Shown: positions 21,920 through 33,518 of the stretch, one piece after another
How the letters are laid out: every line of letters begins with the position of its first letter
Numbering within the stretch: the stretch's first letter is position 1
Origin: Trifolium pratense
Lineage: Eukaryota; Streptophyta; Magnoliopsida; Fabales; Fabaceae
DNA: 64,000 nucleotides
Reading direction: 5' to 3'
NCBI RefSeq assembly: GCF_020283565.1
Contig: NC_060063.1
Span: 50,273,726 to 50,337,725, forward strand
Position numbers and translations under genes: made by a program
Notes under the pieces: generated by a model
Seen by the model: only the letters and a program-made list of their open reading frames with translations
Told to the model about the DNA's origin: nothing
The model's database searches: none

Positions 21920-22086
21920 CTAATCTTTGAGGGACACTGAATTTTTGAGGAGTACCGATAAATCCCTAGTAGAATACTCCATGAGCCAGATATTTGTCAG
22001 TGGCATGGAAGGTACTGTTGGAGGTATTTCACGGCCGCCAAGTAACAGCAGTACAGATTGAACCTGACAATGACACCTAGGATTAT
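21920..22086 (-). pseudogene. Fragment resembling C-terminus of a lectin-type receptor kinase
   Basis: On the minus strand an open run of about 54 codons ends in TAG. It contains the pattern NPRC...VQSVLLLLGG...PPTVPSMP, which matches the end of kinase domains of lectin receptor-like kinases (Arg-Pro region, VLQVL(L)GG, then PP-VP). The invariant Arg-Pro of the kinase is not preserved. It lies inside the second CACTA element, so I infer a transduplicated host fragment. A database search could reassign it to another kinase family. Confidence 0.4.
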
Positions 22087-22570
22087 TTTCTATAATCAAA
22101 CCACATGTAGGGAATAGTCCATAATTTAACGATCAATTATAATACGATAAAATTTTCCACTTTAAATGCATTGAAAATTGAGAAAAGACAAGTCTATAAA
22201 TGTGCTTATGAAGTAGGAAGAAAAGATAGTCAGCATTACTGGTTTGATCCAATTCATGAACAACAATGAGAAAGTACAAAAACCAGAAAAGAAAAACCAA
22301 ACATGCATAAAAGAGATATTCATCAAAACACTTTTTTAGTAAAAACAAAAGCATATTTGCAATGTTGAACAAAATATTTCTTCGGATTAGGGGCTTTCTC
22401 CCAAACCATGTGACTACTTATCTGAAAACAAAAAAGCAGCAAAACCAGTACTCAAATCTGATACGTCCAAATCAAAATCAGATACAGAAAAAGAGAGGCA
22501 TTCATATTTATTTTATTCATAAGATGGCACAAACATATGGCATGCAGGAAAAATGTTAAAATTAAATTAC

Positions 22571-22712
22571 CTTGCTTTTGGTGTCTGCATTATTTCTCTT
22601 CATCAAATTCCTCTCTGGATTTCATCTCTGCTGCTGACACCGGTTGACTGCATCCTGAGAGAACCATCCCATCAGGTTCTTTCTCTTCATCAAATTCCTC
22701 TCTGGATTTAAG
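22571..22712 (-). other. Possible captured exon with an internal duplication
   Basis: The minus strand has an open stretch containing SREEFDEEK twice, 94 bases apart; the duplicated DNA on the plus strand is CTCTTCATCAAATTCCTCTC at both places. It ends at CAAG followed by GTAA, like a donor site. Not recognised. Confidence 0.25.
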
Positions 22713-23828
22713 ATGTCATACAAAAGAAAACAACACAGGTACAAAGAGAAAACAAACATAAGGGAAACAAAACACGGGAATAAGAATGAATTGAAAGCAC
22801 TTATATAACTTAAAAGCTAATCCAAACATACACTTTCATTGCACTAAAATCAATTCAACACCTATAGAATCAACTTTAAATCATCCAAAAGTGTAACCAA
22901 ACATACACTTATATAACTTAAAAGCTAATATAAACAACACCATAAATTCAAACTGCTATTCACATAAATTCAATCTTTTGGACAGCTTTAGAAAGTACTT
23001 GGGAAACAATTGGCTAAATACATGACTATAAGCATGAATCATAATCAAGAGTTCAAGACATTGTTGCAGTAATATCGATAAATCGTATCAGATTATGATT
23101 CTTGAATCATTCCATACAATTGGTACAGGATTCAGGATTGATTAAGTCAAGAGTATTAATGCTACCCAAACATGAAGCATTTCATCATATGCTCATTATA
23201 ATGCTTCACATAAACCGTACTTATAATGCTTCATATGAACCATATAAACCAATCAACAAATCAATGCTTCATAGGACAAATTTCCAATTACCTAATTACC
23301 AATTTATAGGCTTCACAATGAAATTTTTAGATTTCAGAATAAAAGATGGCAAATATACAAGTGCACAAATCTGCCAGTAAAATTAAAAGGAAATTATTAA
23401 ACTATCGAGAATCAAATTTTCAGCAGCATGTACCAATTCTGTGACCATATTACAAGAGTACAAGACAATGAAAGCATACCAGTCCCTTTCTATTGTTTGC
23501 TCTGTTAGTGAACCACAATCATAACAGTGTTCTATATATATATATATATGGCACTACTTGATAAAAGCCCTTCAGGCTATTTTAAAAAAAAAAACATACA
23601 GTTTCGCGTAGCGTATAGATCACTACTATGACTTGAATTACTACTGTCTAAGTAATACTATTTGTAAAGAGAAACAACCATTTATTTCGTGATCTACATT
23701 GCTTATTCTGCAGGTGGTGATTCAATTCAATCTCTGAATTCAAATGCAGATGGTATATTAACATGGTGCAATATAAAGCTCCTTGTAGAAGACAATGATT
23801 TCTTACACTACTACCGAGAAATTATTCA

Positions 23829-24224
23829 ATGACTAAATTGGTTATGACTTAGAGAAATCTCTCTAGGTTCCCTTAAGTTACCTAAAGAAGCAGGGGTTGT
23901 TCCAGTCAAGAAATTATGATCCAAAATAAAATTATGAAGCTTAAAGAAACCATTTTTCAAGTTACCAGTTAGGAATAGAACCATAGAGGATTATTGAACC
24001 TGTGAGCAAATTGTTACTAAAATCTCCAGATTGAAGCATAGGACAATAATTGGCTTGTCTCACCATTTCCCTAACTCTTTGACCAATAAAGACTTGATAT
24101 AAAATTATATGCATCGATAGATTGAACAACTAAAATGATTATGAGACAAATCTATTGTTAATTGCAAGCTTGATAGATTTCCCATGTCACTAGGAATTGA
24201 ACCATTAAAGTGAGTGACAAACCA
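23829..24224 (-). pseudogene. Leucine-rich-repeat (receptor-kinase-like) gene fragment
   Basis: On the minus strand three stretches in different frames carry plant-type leucine-rich repeats: near 24110-24220 [16 protein letters not shown] followed by IDLSHNHFS; near 24000-24035 FSNNLLTGS; near 23840-23925 LDHNFLTG, PASLGNL and SLSHNQF. These match the consensus LxxLxLxxNxLxGxIPxxLGNL of LRR receptor-like kinases and proteins. Frameshifts and stops separate the pieces, so no product is made. It lies inside the second CACTA element, which supports capture of a host gene fragment. Confidence 0.65.
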
Positions 24225-25039
24225 ATACTACATCCATCATTCAAAACAAGTAAATAAGCTTTAATTTAGAATGCAAACCTTTGTGTAAAGTTAGAGATTT
24301 GATCTATGTCAAACAACACGATTCTTTCCTCCAAAATATAATTCTTCATATTAGCTCTGTCTCAACTTTTGCGGTCGTCGGAAAGTTTTAAATACCTAAT
24401 TCATACTCAATCAAAACATACAACAAACCAATAAATAAATTTCAAAACCTAATTCTTCATACTCAATCAAAACATATAACAAATGAATAAATAAATTTCA
24501 TATACCTAATTACGAATTTATTAATCTACCATATGATGACAAAATTGGAATAATATATAACAAATTCAACATTAACGAAGTGAGAAACTGGACCTAAAGG
24601 TGATTTTGAAGGTTAATTGAAGAATTTGAGTTGAATTTGAAGCTTACCTTGAACAAACGAGGTTGAATCTGAATCTTAGATTGAAAGAACGAGTTGTGAA
24701 GAAGATTGAATCTGAATGAAGAAGGAACCAAGAATCTGGAACTCGTGAGTTTGAATCTGAGTGTGATTGAACGAACAGTTGTGAAGAAGTTTGAATCTGG
24801 AACGAGATGGGTGAAAACGAGTTTGAATCTGGAACGAGTTGGGTGAAAACGAGTTTGAATCCGGATTTAGGGATTTGGGATTTAGGGATTTCAAAGAGAT
24901 TTATGCCATGATTTGGGATTTCGAAGTCACACGATTTGGGATTTGTGGGACGAAGACGAAGAAGACGAAGTCACTACGTTTGGGAATGAAACGAGAATGC
25001 ATGCGTATGAATGAATTGAATGAAAAGAACACAGCATAA

Positions 25040-25308
25040 TTCTAAGTTAAGAGATTTAACTACCGTGGAAAACCACATCAGTAGTGAAATCCAATTAAAA
25101 CAAATTTCAACGTAATTACAACATTGCCACCGTGTCTACTTTTCACTACTGATTTAAGAAAACCAGTAGTGAAATCCCTTGTCTATGAACTTTGCACTAC
25201 TGGTATTCAAATATCAGTAGTGGAATCCTTTGGTCAAATGTGTTTCACTACTGGTATTCACATACCAATAGTGGAATCCCTTATCCAAAAGTCATTTTTC
25301 TACTAGTG
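25040..25308. repeat. Right subterminal repeats of second CACTA
   Basis: Several copies, both orientations, of CAGTAGTGAAATCC and its variants (CCAGTAGTG, ATCAGTAGTGGAATCC, CACTACTGGTATTC), ending at CTAGTG. Confidence 0.7.
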
Positions 25309-25874
25309 TTTCTTCAATTATTCCTTGTGCTTAATGCTTTACATGACTTGATCAATTGTGTGATGATTTCAATCATTTGTTTTACTATGACGATAGGAAT
25401 GAATGATCGATCTAGGAATGATTGATCAATTAACTTTCACTTAAGACATTTCGGATTGTTAATTGAGATTAAAAGATTAAAGTTTGTAAACCTCAATTGA
25501 TCATAGATTACCTAAGACATTAGGAATTGATGATCAAGGGAGAGTATTATGTTACCAAGACATTGGGCATAATCATTTTTGATTTAATCTAATCGTGAAA
25601 CTAAATTGAGTAATTTGTGACCATACATGAAATTACCAAGAAAAATAGTAATTAGATGAACCAATAAGGACTAATCACTTCTCTTCATCAATTTGAATTC
25701 TAAGTAAATTTTAAGTTTGTGATAAAAACTTCAAACCAAAGAAAACCCCCCTTTTTATTTACGTCTTAATTACGATATAATTGTTTTGTCAAGATTGAAA
25801 CAATCCCTGCGGATACGAACTTTATAAATTTTATTACTTAACGATAAATTAGTACACTTGCTATTTTTTCATCA
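25309..25874 (+). repeat. First LTR of Athila-type element, right part
   Basis: Matches 28845-29398 and ends TTCATCA seven bases before the primer site. Compared with the intact second LTR, 37 bp (equivalent to 28808-28844) are missing between the left and right parts. Confidence 0.85.
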
Positions 25875-25880
25875 AGTTTT

Positions 25881-25900
25881 TGGCGCCGTTGCCGGGGATT
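25881..25900 (+). other. Primer-binding site, Athila type (tRNA-Asp-like)
   Basis: TGGCGCCGTTGCCGGGGATT is the common primer site of Athila-group retroelements, complementary to the 3' end of a tRNA-Asp according to family knowledge. It follows the LTR end by six bases. Confidence 0.85.
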
Positions 25901-26045
25901 GTTGATTAATTTTGACAAGCCAATTTATTTTACTTAGGATTTTTTTTCCTGTTATTTTCATTTTATTTTTGTATATATGCAATTTTCTCTTTATGTCTTC
26001 TTTAGTTTATTTTGCTACTAAAAATTTTCTCTAAGTTTTGTAGCA

Positions 26046-26684
26046 ATGAAATGGATTGATAATAGATTGATTGATTCCAAAGAAATAAATATCATTTGTT
26101 ATCAACTATGTTTACTATCTTATGCACAAGAGAGATTGGATGCAAAGATTTCGAGATTGAAGGCGAGAAGTGATTTTTGTGGAGCGTATCATCACAATGA
26201 CTATTGTGAGGAGTATTGTTTGAAGGAAAAAGAGCGCGAAGTGATCAACATTGATTACAACTTTCAACTCAAAAAGATTTTGGATGAATTTTTGAGGTCA
26301 AATCAAGGTTCATTTGATGGATTTGAAGTTGAGTGTGGTAATCTTGTTGAAAAGGCAAATGAGTGTGAGAAGTTGGTTGAGATGAAGATTAAACATCATG
26401 TTATTGGAGAAGATGAAAAATTGAAAAACAAGAAGAATAACATGAGAAGAGTGAATTATGTTGATCTCTATGTGACATTTGATTCACAACCAATGGAGTT
26501 TAAACAAAAAAATCTCTTGCAAAAGAAATCTCATTCTTCTCCAAGGTGGGAGAGTGCTTGTTCCAAAAGCTTAGTTGTTGGAAGATGGGAACATTTGCTT
26601 CTCTATGCTAAGTTCATGGAATTCTTAACAAACAAGAGGAAAAAGAAGGATGATGTGTTCTTGCTATCATTTAGGCCACCCTAA
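26046..26684 (+). CDS. 212-residue protein of the Athila-type element, unknown function
   Basis: Open frame from an ATG about 145 bp after the primer site, ending TAA just before a conserved non-coding block (around 26723-26745, contains GCGCTTCTTGGGAGGCAACC) that recurs in Athila-related elements. The protein is rich in Lys and Glu with Cys/His residues at about 50-60 (CGAYHHNDYCEEYC), which might be a degenerate metal-binding motif. I see no gag, protease or polymerase motif. It may be a remnant of the gag region or a fortuitous frame kept by chance. I do not recognise it. Confidence 0.4.
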   Translation: MKWIDNRLIDSKEINIICYQLCLLSYAQERLDAKISRLKARSDFCGAYHHNDYCEEYCLKEKEREVINIDYNFQLKKILDEFLRSNQGSFDGFEVECGNLVEKANECEKLVEMKIKHHVIGEDEKLKNKKNNMRRVNYVDLYVTFDSQPMEFKQKNLLQKKSHSSPRWESACSKSLVVGRWEHLLLYAKFMEFLTNKRKKKDDVFLLSFRPP

Positions 26685-28197
26685 CAGTGGTTGAGGTGTC
26701 AAGCTAATGACGTTAAAGAAGCGCTTCTTGGGAGGCAACCATGATAGGTAACTCGGTCTTTAATTTTCTTTTAATTTCTGCATTTTATTAAGTAATAAAA
26801 ACCATTGCTGAATGAATTTGTCACTACTCTATCCTTATCTGTTTGAGTTAATATTTTATGTGTTACTTGATTTTGAGCATTTAACTAGAATGTGCTTGTT
26901 AGTTTGTTCTCCATCTAAGTAGTAACTGTCAACTTACATTATTGATTGCTCTTTGGTTATATTAGTTTGCTGATGATTTTTGAGGAAATGATTTCTGTTT
27001 GTTTAGCATGATTCCTAATGGCTCTAATTCTTCTCTGTTATCCTAACTGTGAGGTCTTGAGCCTAAACTCTTGAATTTCTTTCTTGACTATGTGAGTTCC
27101 ACGTCTCTCCTATTCTTTAGAACTTGCTTGAATTCTCTTGATTGATTGATTGCGATGAATAATGCACCGAGGCACGTTTTTGTGAGCTTGAGCCTTTGTA
27201 GCCTACCCTTGAATATTATAATCCCTTGCTAGCCCCTTTGAGCCTTATTGAAAGAAAAATGTTTTGATCTTACTTCTTTTTGAAAACCACATAACTTTTA
27301 CAAAAAAAAAAAATATGATTTTCTTGAAGTTGATCACCTAACTTGTGATTTGAGCACAATGCTCATCATTAAGTTTGGGGTTGCTCTTGGGATTTGCAAC
27401 CTATTAAGTTTGGGGTGGGGTACTAGAGAACTAAAAGAAAAATATTTTGAAAAAGTTTGTGAAAAAAAAATATGAAGAGAATGTCCCTCATGAAAAGAAA
27501 GGAAATGGTGAAAGAAATGAAAAATAAATAAATAAAGAGAATGCAAAATGCATAACACCTTGTTTGAAAAAAAAAATGAATAAAAAAAAAATTGTCGAGG
27601 GACTTCTTTGTGAAAAAAAAAAAGTGAGCATGGAATGAGTTCACACATTGTGAATTCATTTGCATGAGGAAAAAAAAATTGTGAAAACTAAGTTCTCTAG
27701 TATGAATGTGATGATTTTTGGGAGATCAATTGATTTGTCCACTTTTGTTTGAAATAGGTGATCTTATAAGCTTCAAGTTTTTCTACCTAGTTTCCCCAAA
27801 AATATCCACCCTTCAATAAGCCTAAGCCACGCTATAACCCGAAAAGTCCTCGAAAGGTACATATTCATTGTATGTTGATCGATTTTTAGAGTCCTTGCAA
27901 GCCTATGGTAGAAAGGTGTAGATTGTGTTGATTGAGTGTATATCCCTAAACACTTGAGAGAATTTTGATGAGATTGTGTGAAGAGAGAATTGAGCTTGAT
28001 GGATGAATGTTGGATGAATTTTTGAATTTTCGATTGGTTGTTAGTAGATGAAAGTGACCTTGAGCATGATAATTTTTGTAAAATGACATGTTTTGTTCTT
28101 ATTGATTACGGAGATAGATTAACATGAATGTTTGGTTTGGTGTTTGAGGTTGAGTTGCACTCTTTTGAAAGCATTGTTCCTCGAGGACAAGCAACAG
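26685..28197 (+). other. Non-coding interior of Athila-type element
   Basis: No convincing gene; open frames on the minus strand are A/T homopolymer artefacts. Two extra copies of the polypurine-tract-like motif TTAAGTTTGGGG lie at about 27369-27380 and 27404-27415, well upstream of the functional one. Confidence 0.6.
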
Positions 28198-28213
28198 ATT
28201 AAGTTTGGGGTTG
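28198..28213 (+). other. Polypurine-tract region of Athila-type element
   Basis: ATTAAGTTTGGGGTTG directly abuts the second LTR. The G-rich tract is in the position where plus-strand DNA synthesis is primed. Confidence 0.7.
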
Positions 28214-29398
28214 TGATGAATCCTCATCGGTAGTTATTTTTAGAGTATTTTTAATTAAGTTTTTAATATAATTTTATTAGTTTAGTGTTTAATTTAGAGT
28301 CATTTTAAATAAATTGCAAATTTTGGTTTATTGAGTCAATTAAGTGGTTTTCTCTATTAAAATAATATTTGGTGTAGTTTCTATTTTCTTGATTCAATTT
28401 AATAGGTTTATGGTTAAGTGTGGTACAAATGATAAAAGAAGAGAAAGACTTTGACAAAACTAGGCCAATTACAAGAAGAAAACATGGGTCATTTGCCTTG
28501 ACCCAAAACCAAGAAGAAAGGGAATTAGGTTGGCACTTGAAAAAGGGGAGAGATACATCACGTACAGGAGGAGGACGCACAGCAACAACACGCAGCTGGA
28601 CAACGGAACAGAGAGGAGCTAGCTTGGCTTCATGGAATGATGAATTGAAGAAACAAAGGAAGGCACGTGAAGAGTGGACAAATTCAAAGCAATCCATCTT
28701 TGGTTTATCCCTTTTAATCATGCTTGTTTCTTTGAATATTATGTCTAGCTAATTTTTTATGATTGGTCCTCAGGGAATTCTGATTATTATTTCTCTTTAA
28801 CCATGTGATTATCATATGTTATGATCAATGAATTACGAAGTTAGTTTCTTCAATTATTCCTTGTGCTTAATGCTTTACATGACTTGATCAATTGTGTGAT
28901 GATTTCAATCATTTGTTTTACTATAACGATAGGAATGAATGATCGATCTAGGAATGATTGATCAATTAACTTTCACTTAAGACATTTCGGATTGTTAATT
29001 GAGATTAAAAGATTAAAGTTTGTAAACCTCAATTGATCATAGATTACCTAAGACATTAGGAATCGATGATCAAGGGAGAGTATTATGTTACCAAGACATT
29101 GGGCATAATCATTTTTGATTTAATCTAATCGTGAAACTAAATTGAGTAATTTGTGATCATACATGAAATTACCAAGAAAAATAGTAATTAGATGAACCAA
29201 TAAGGACTAATCACTTCTCTTCATCAATTTGAATTCTAAGTCAATTTTAAGTTTATGATAAAAACTTCAAACCAAAGAAAACCCCCCTTTTTATTTACGT
29301 CTTAATTACGATACAATTGTTTTGTCAAGATTGAAACAATCCTTGCGGATACGAACTTTATAAATTTTATTACTTAACGATATGCTATTTTGTCATCA
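28214..29398 (+). repeat. Second LTR of Athila-type element (intact, 1185 bp)
   Basis: Starts TGATGAATCC, ends TTGTCATCA, followed by the target duplication ACCAT. It is nearly identical to the split first LTR apart from small indels. Confidence 0.88.
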
Positions 29399-29485
29399 AC
29401 CATCTTCTATATGAATGGCCTCTAAATGATTTTGAATTATGATTTTTTTTTTATTCTTAATTGTGCTTGTTCATTTTAATGCAGG

Positions 29486-29593
29486 TTAGTTACACAATTG
29501 ACGACAAATGAGAAATTGATTTGTGCATCACATGGAGAGTCGCTTTTAGCTATGGAGGAGTTGCATTCGGCTCAAGAGAACCACATTTCTTAG
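29486..29593 (+). other. Putative 3' terminal coding exon of the outer CACTA
   Basis: After a pyrimidine-rich tract and GCAG there is an open stretch of 35 codons ending in TAG, with a non-random composition (contains ICASHGESLLAMEEL). I read it as a possible last exon of a transposon gene, because it lies just inside the right terminus. No function can be assigned without a search. Confidence 0.3.
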
Positions 29594-29815
29594 GGAGTTA
29601 TTATTTTGATTTATCGAGAGTTTTTCGCTAGGACTAGTAAATTCTTAGTTATAGTAAATAGTATATTTTTGCTTTGAGAATTTGGTTGTAAACTCTAATT
29701 TCAAGAATAATGTTAATACTAATGATGGTTGTTTTGTATTTTGGTGGTGTATATGTTTTTTTTTGGTGTGATATATGTTAAACTTATGGTTTAAATATAA
29801 AAAAATGATGTATAA

Positions 29816-30218
29816 AATTTGTGAGGAAATTGACGTAGTTAGTGAGGGAATTTCAAATTTGTCACAAACATTAGTAAGGGAATTTTAAATCTGTCACAAA
29901 TAATAGTGACGAAATTTCCAATTTCGAATCTGTCATAAATTAGTGATGGAAGTCATATCTGTCACTGATTAGCTACGGAATTCCAAATATAAAAGGTATT
30001 TTTGGTTAGTCATCAGCGACGGACTATTACTTTTGTGACACCTAATTTCCGTCGCAATTTGTGATGGATGATAAATTCCCTCACTAATCATTTGCGACGT
30101 TGAAATTGCAAACGGAATGTAAGACGTCGCTAAATCCGTCAATAAATGTGTTTGTGACGGAATTTAACCCTTTAGCGACGGATTTTGTCCCTCTCTAATT
30201 TTTATTTTTCTAGTAGTG
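29816..30218. repeat. Right terminal and subterminal repeats of outer CACTA
   Basis: Dense copies of the same GTGACGGAATTT/GTGAGGGAATTT motif as at the left end, in both orientations, leading to the terminus CTAGTAGTG. Confidence 0.75.
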
Positions 30219-30221
30219 AGA

Positions 30222-31739
30222 GCGACAAACTCTCCCAAAACACATTCTTCTATCCCACCCCTAAATACTTCCCTATGTCTATGTGAGTATGTGGCATTCT
30301 GAGTTAGATAGTTTACAATTGTGTCAGATACACCTGTGTTAATTACAACTATTATCCCGACCCGGGTAAAAATACGAATTAAAGTGAGTGTATTTTTTAA
30401 TTACAAAAGAAAAAATTAGTACTGTTAATAGTGTTAATAATAATTATTTTACAATTGTTTTTGAAGGATTTAAATCTTATTCATTTTGATTACAAAGTCA
30501 AGCTCTATCGCAAATACGAATTTAGATCCTCTCTTTCAATCAATTTTGTCCCACTTTCTCCTTTACTAATTTGTGTCTATCTCTCTAATACTTTTTCTCT
30601 TGTTTTTTTAATTTATTATATTTTATTAATTTCATCCCTCCTCTTACACTTGTATTCTTGAAGGAGGTAGAAAGGTGGAAGGAGATGATCAACCTCCACA
30701 GATATGATATATCTTGAACATAATTTTAATACAAATAGCTCAAAAGAAACATTATATAAGATTATTGGGTAACTGTCTTAAGAAGAAAAAAAAGAGGACT
30801 ATTGAGATACTTTATAGACATCAACGTTTCAAATAACTCAGTTGTCTATATAGATTGTATACTAATCACCTCAACGATCTTTGCATCACCAAATCTTGAA
30901 GTGCAAAACAATCAAGAGAAAAAATCTGAATTATACGCTATGGTATGGGCAAAAAAAAAAAGAATTGTAGTGAAGTGTACAACATGATTATATCCATATT
31001 GTTAACAATACAACAATATGCACATATACTTAAAACCAGAGAAATATAATATTACTATAGTAGAGAAAGAGAAATATAACGCAATAGTTTTTAGTCAATA
31101 ATAACATTATTTATTACTCATTACTATGGTATAAAAGCTTTTTCATTCTACAATGAAGTTTTGAGTGGAGTTTAAACTAACAATAACAAAATGTTCAGTA
31201 ATACTTTCCTACACAATAGAAAAACATAAATGATAAATGATAAATGAAATTAAAGAATACAATAGAAAAATCTTCTCATAAAGCACGCATTTGTCCCTAC
31301 CAATTCACCACAGTCTTTTTCAGCTATACTCGTAAACCTAACATTATTCTTCACTCTCGATCTTTTAAGAAGATAAGAAAAGCATGACACTCAAAAGAAA
31401 AATTCACCAGAACAGTTGATTCCACCTATTCAATGAAGTGCTTAAATCAATATAAAAATGGGTTTATGAAGTGCATAACCCATGCCTCATAATTTCAAAG
31501 AGTCGGCAACAACATTATATATTAATCTTATAATCAAAGAGTCAAAATCTTAAAACTTAATAACAACATTTACCAAGTACAATATAAAATTTCTATAGAA
31601 TGAAATTTATCTTGATAAAGTGTGAAATTACCCCTTGATTTACAATATGCTTCTAGATTCTTCAATCTTGTCTTGCCCAATGACTAATTTATTACACAAT
31701 CATAAAAGACACCATTTCAATACATTCAGTATCTCTCAG
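30222..31739. other. AT-rich sequence without recognised features
   Basis: Flank of the outer CACTA. No gene or repeat structure I can support; open frames here are short and AT-driven. Confidence 0.4.
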
Positions 31740-33518
31740 CACAGGTTTTGTTACAATCCAAATAATACATCGACAACCATTCCAACAAAGTACCATCACA
31801 CACATCAATAAAATAGTCGGCTAGTCGACAACAATGTCACATATCAAATATCACATAATATGTATACATATCCTCACATAATATGTATACATATCCTCAC
31901 ATAGTAATTCAAACACAATTATGTCATTCCAGTGCCAATTATCAATTATCAATTAGAGATACACATAGACCCTAATACAACTAATGTCAATCACTCATGT
32001 CACCCTAGACATCCCTTATGCACGCAATACCATTTATTCATTCATTTTCGGATACATAATCCATACAATTTTAAGTCATTTAGGACACTACTTGTGTTCA
32101 GATTTAAGTCATGACGGACTCTGCATTGTTCAGATTTAAGTCATGACGGACTCTGCTCATTTATTAAGACACATCAACAGATAGATTTAGCACTAAGCTC
32201 GTCAATTATAAATGTGGAACACTATCCAACATTTCGTCTTTAGTAGATAACACTATACCTAATATTCGTCTTTGATATTTAAACAAACATCATCAAAACT
32301 ATCAACAATCATCAGCATCATAATTATTCCTATTAATAATTATCTTCTCATTACAATATTCATTGCACAATCCAAACAGGATACACACATATAATTCAAT
32401 TGCATACATCATCACAAAAGCATACGATTAAATCATGTTACCAACACATATTCATGATTATCACAATCATATTTATTCTCTAAGATTACTCAATTAATCT
32501 CATACAACATGTTCATTATCCATATTATAAGCATATATGTCTATTACAATAATTAGCATACATAATATAACATGTTAGAACCCTCAAAGCCATTAAAATT
32601 TCAAAACAGCAAAGTGTTGTGCTGTCACCGTGGCTAAGCGAGCCGTAGGGAGAGGTAGCGACCAACAACATAATGTTTCAGTCATCTGGCGAGGTCTAGC
32701 GAGCTACGGTCACTGAGCGACCATCTAGCGAGCAGTAGCGATTGTACCTGAAACAAGGTACTTAACATCGCGATTTTGAGCTCAAATCGACCCAAAACCC
32801 CATTTTTGATGTTCCAGATCCATAAAAACGATGTTTTCACATATATATCATACACATAAACATGAAAGTACAATTTTTTCATAGATCTACATCAAACACA
32901 TCAAAATCATGAGATTTTATACACTTTTACTCAAAAACTCATAAACACACATGTTCTTGACAAACATCTACAAATTCCCTCATTAAACCCCACAACTTCG
33001 TTCATACTATTTGTTAAGAGTTTATTAAACATGTTTGGATCAACAATTTCACTTTTATTAAGAAAAGTCATCCCAAAACCCAAAACGAAAATGAGTGTAG
33101 AGAGTTTGGGAATGGAGGAATCAACATCCTCCCCTCTCCATAATCACTCAAAAATATGTAATCTAACTCTCTTAACTTAATCCGACGATTGCTCTTTGAA
33201 TCTCTTGCTCAAGCTTGCCCTAGCTCTCCTCAAGCTCTCCCTTCTCTCTTCCTCCACCAAAACTCATGAGAAAATGAGCTTTCTCTCTCTAACATGGGCT
33301 ATAAATAGCGCCCCCACATGTGTTCCAAGGCCCATTGGGCCGAAAGCCCAATAGCACGGCCCAACACTCACAAACTCTCGTAACCTTGATCGTTAACTAA
33401 AGTTCTAGATAAATAACTTAAAGTTACTATCTTACTTAAAAGTCACTATCTTACTTAAAAGTCACGTCACCAAATAATTAAACACTTAAATAGTGAATAA
33501 TAAATTTGGGTCGTTACA
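31740..33518 (-). repeat. Old Tekay-type solo LTR (left edge uncertain)
   Basis: It shares organisation and blocks with the Tekay LTR at 55590-57239. These include the ATGTCACCCTAGACAT block, clusters of AGCGAG(C) motifs (32630-32745 here, 56255-56470 there), the GGCCCATTGGGCC stretch near 33330 and the end TCGTTACA at 33518. No pol sequence follows, so it is a solo LTR. Small tandem repeats lie at 31852-31905 (ATATGTATACATATCCTCAC) and at 32100-32155 (GATTTAAGTCATGACGGACT). The left edge and target duplication were not found. Confidence 0.6.

Larger units (their letters stand above)
8550..25308. mobile_element. Second CACTA element, left end truncated, gene fragments inside
   Basis: The right terminus is the complement of CACTAGTAGAAAAATGAC at 25308. 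Subterminal repeats of the type CAGTAGTGAAATCC occupy 25070-25290, and related GTAGTGG motifs occur at 8615-8715. No CACTA terminus is found at the left junction with the LTR, and 37 bp of that LTR are missing, so the left end was lost by deletion. After removing the copia insertion about 4.7 kb remains. No transposase is visible. Three pieces on the minus strand look like captured host coding sequence (described separately). The open stretch at 8900-9180 is unassigned. Confidence 0.7.
7946..29398 (+). mobile_element. Athila-type non-autonomous LTR retrotransposon (interrupted)
   Basis: The element begins TGATGAATCC and ends TTGTCATCA, flanked by a 5-bp target duplication ACCAT (7941-7945 and 29399-29403). 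The primer site TGGCGCCGTTGCCGGGGATT (25881-25900) is the type used by Athila-group Ty3 elements. The PPT-like end ATTAAGTTTGGGGTTG lies directly before the second LTR. The interior is only about 2.3 kb and has no gag, protease, reverse transcriptase or integrase, so it needs helper proteins. Its first LTR is split by a CACTA element occupying 8550-25308. It is inserted in the outer CACTA element. Confidence 0.85.
5780..30218. mobile_element. Outer CACTA (En/Spm-type) DNA transposon, holds a nest
   Basis: The left end is CACTACTAAAAAAATG and the right end is the complement of CACTACTAGAAAAATAAA. The flanking 3-bp direct repeat is AGA (5777-5779 and 30219-30221). Both facts fit CACTA transposons. 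After removing the nested insertion (7946-29398 plus one copy of its target duplication) only about 3 kb belongs to this element. No full transposase is visible, so it is non-autonomous. Possible remnants of coding exons are near 7497-7580 (a short open stretch between AG and GTAAG) and at 29486-29593. Its own sequence duplicates a 60-80 bp stretch on either side of the Athila-type insertion (7869-7940 and 29401-29460). Confidence 0.88.
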
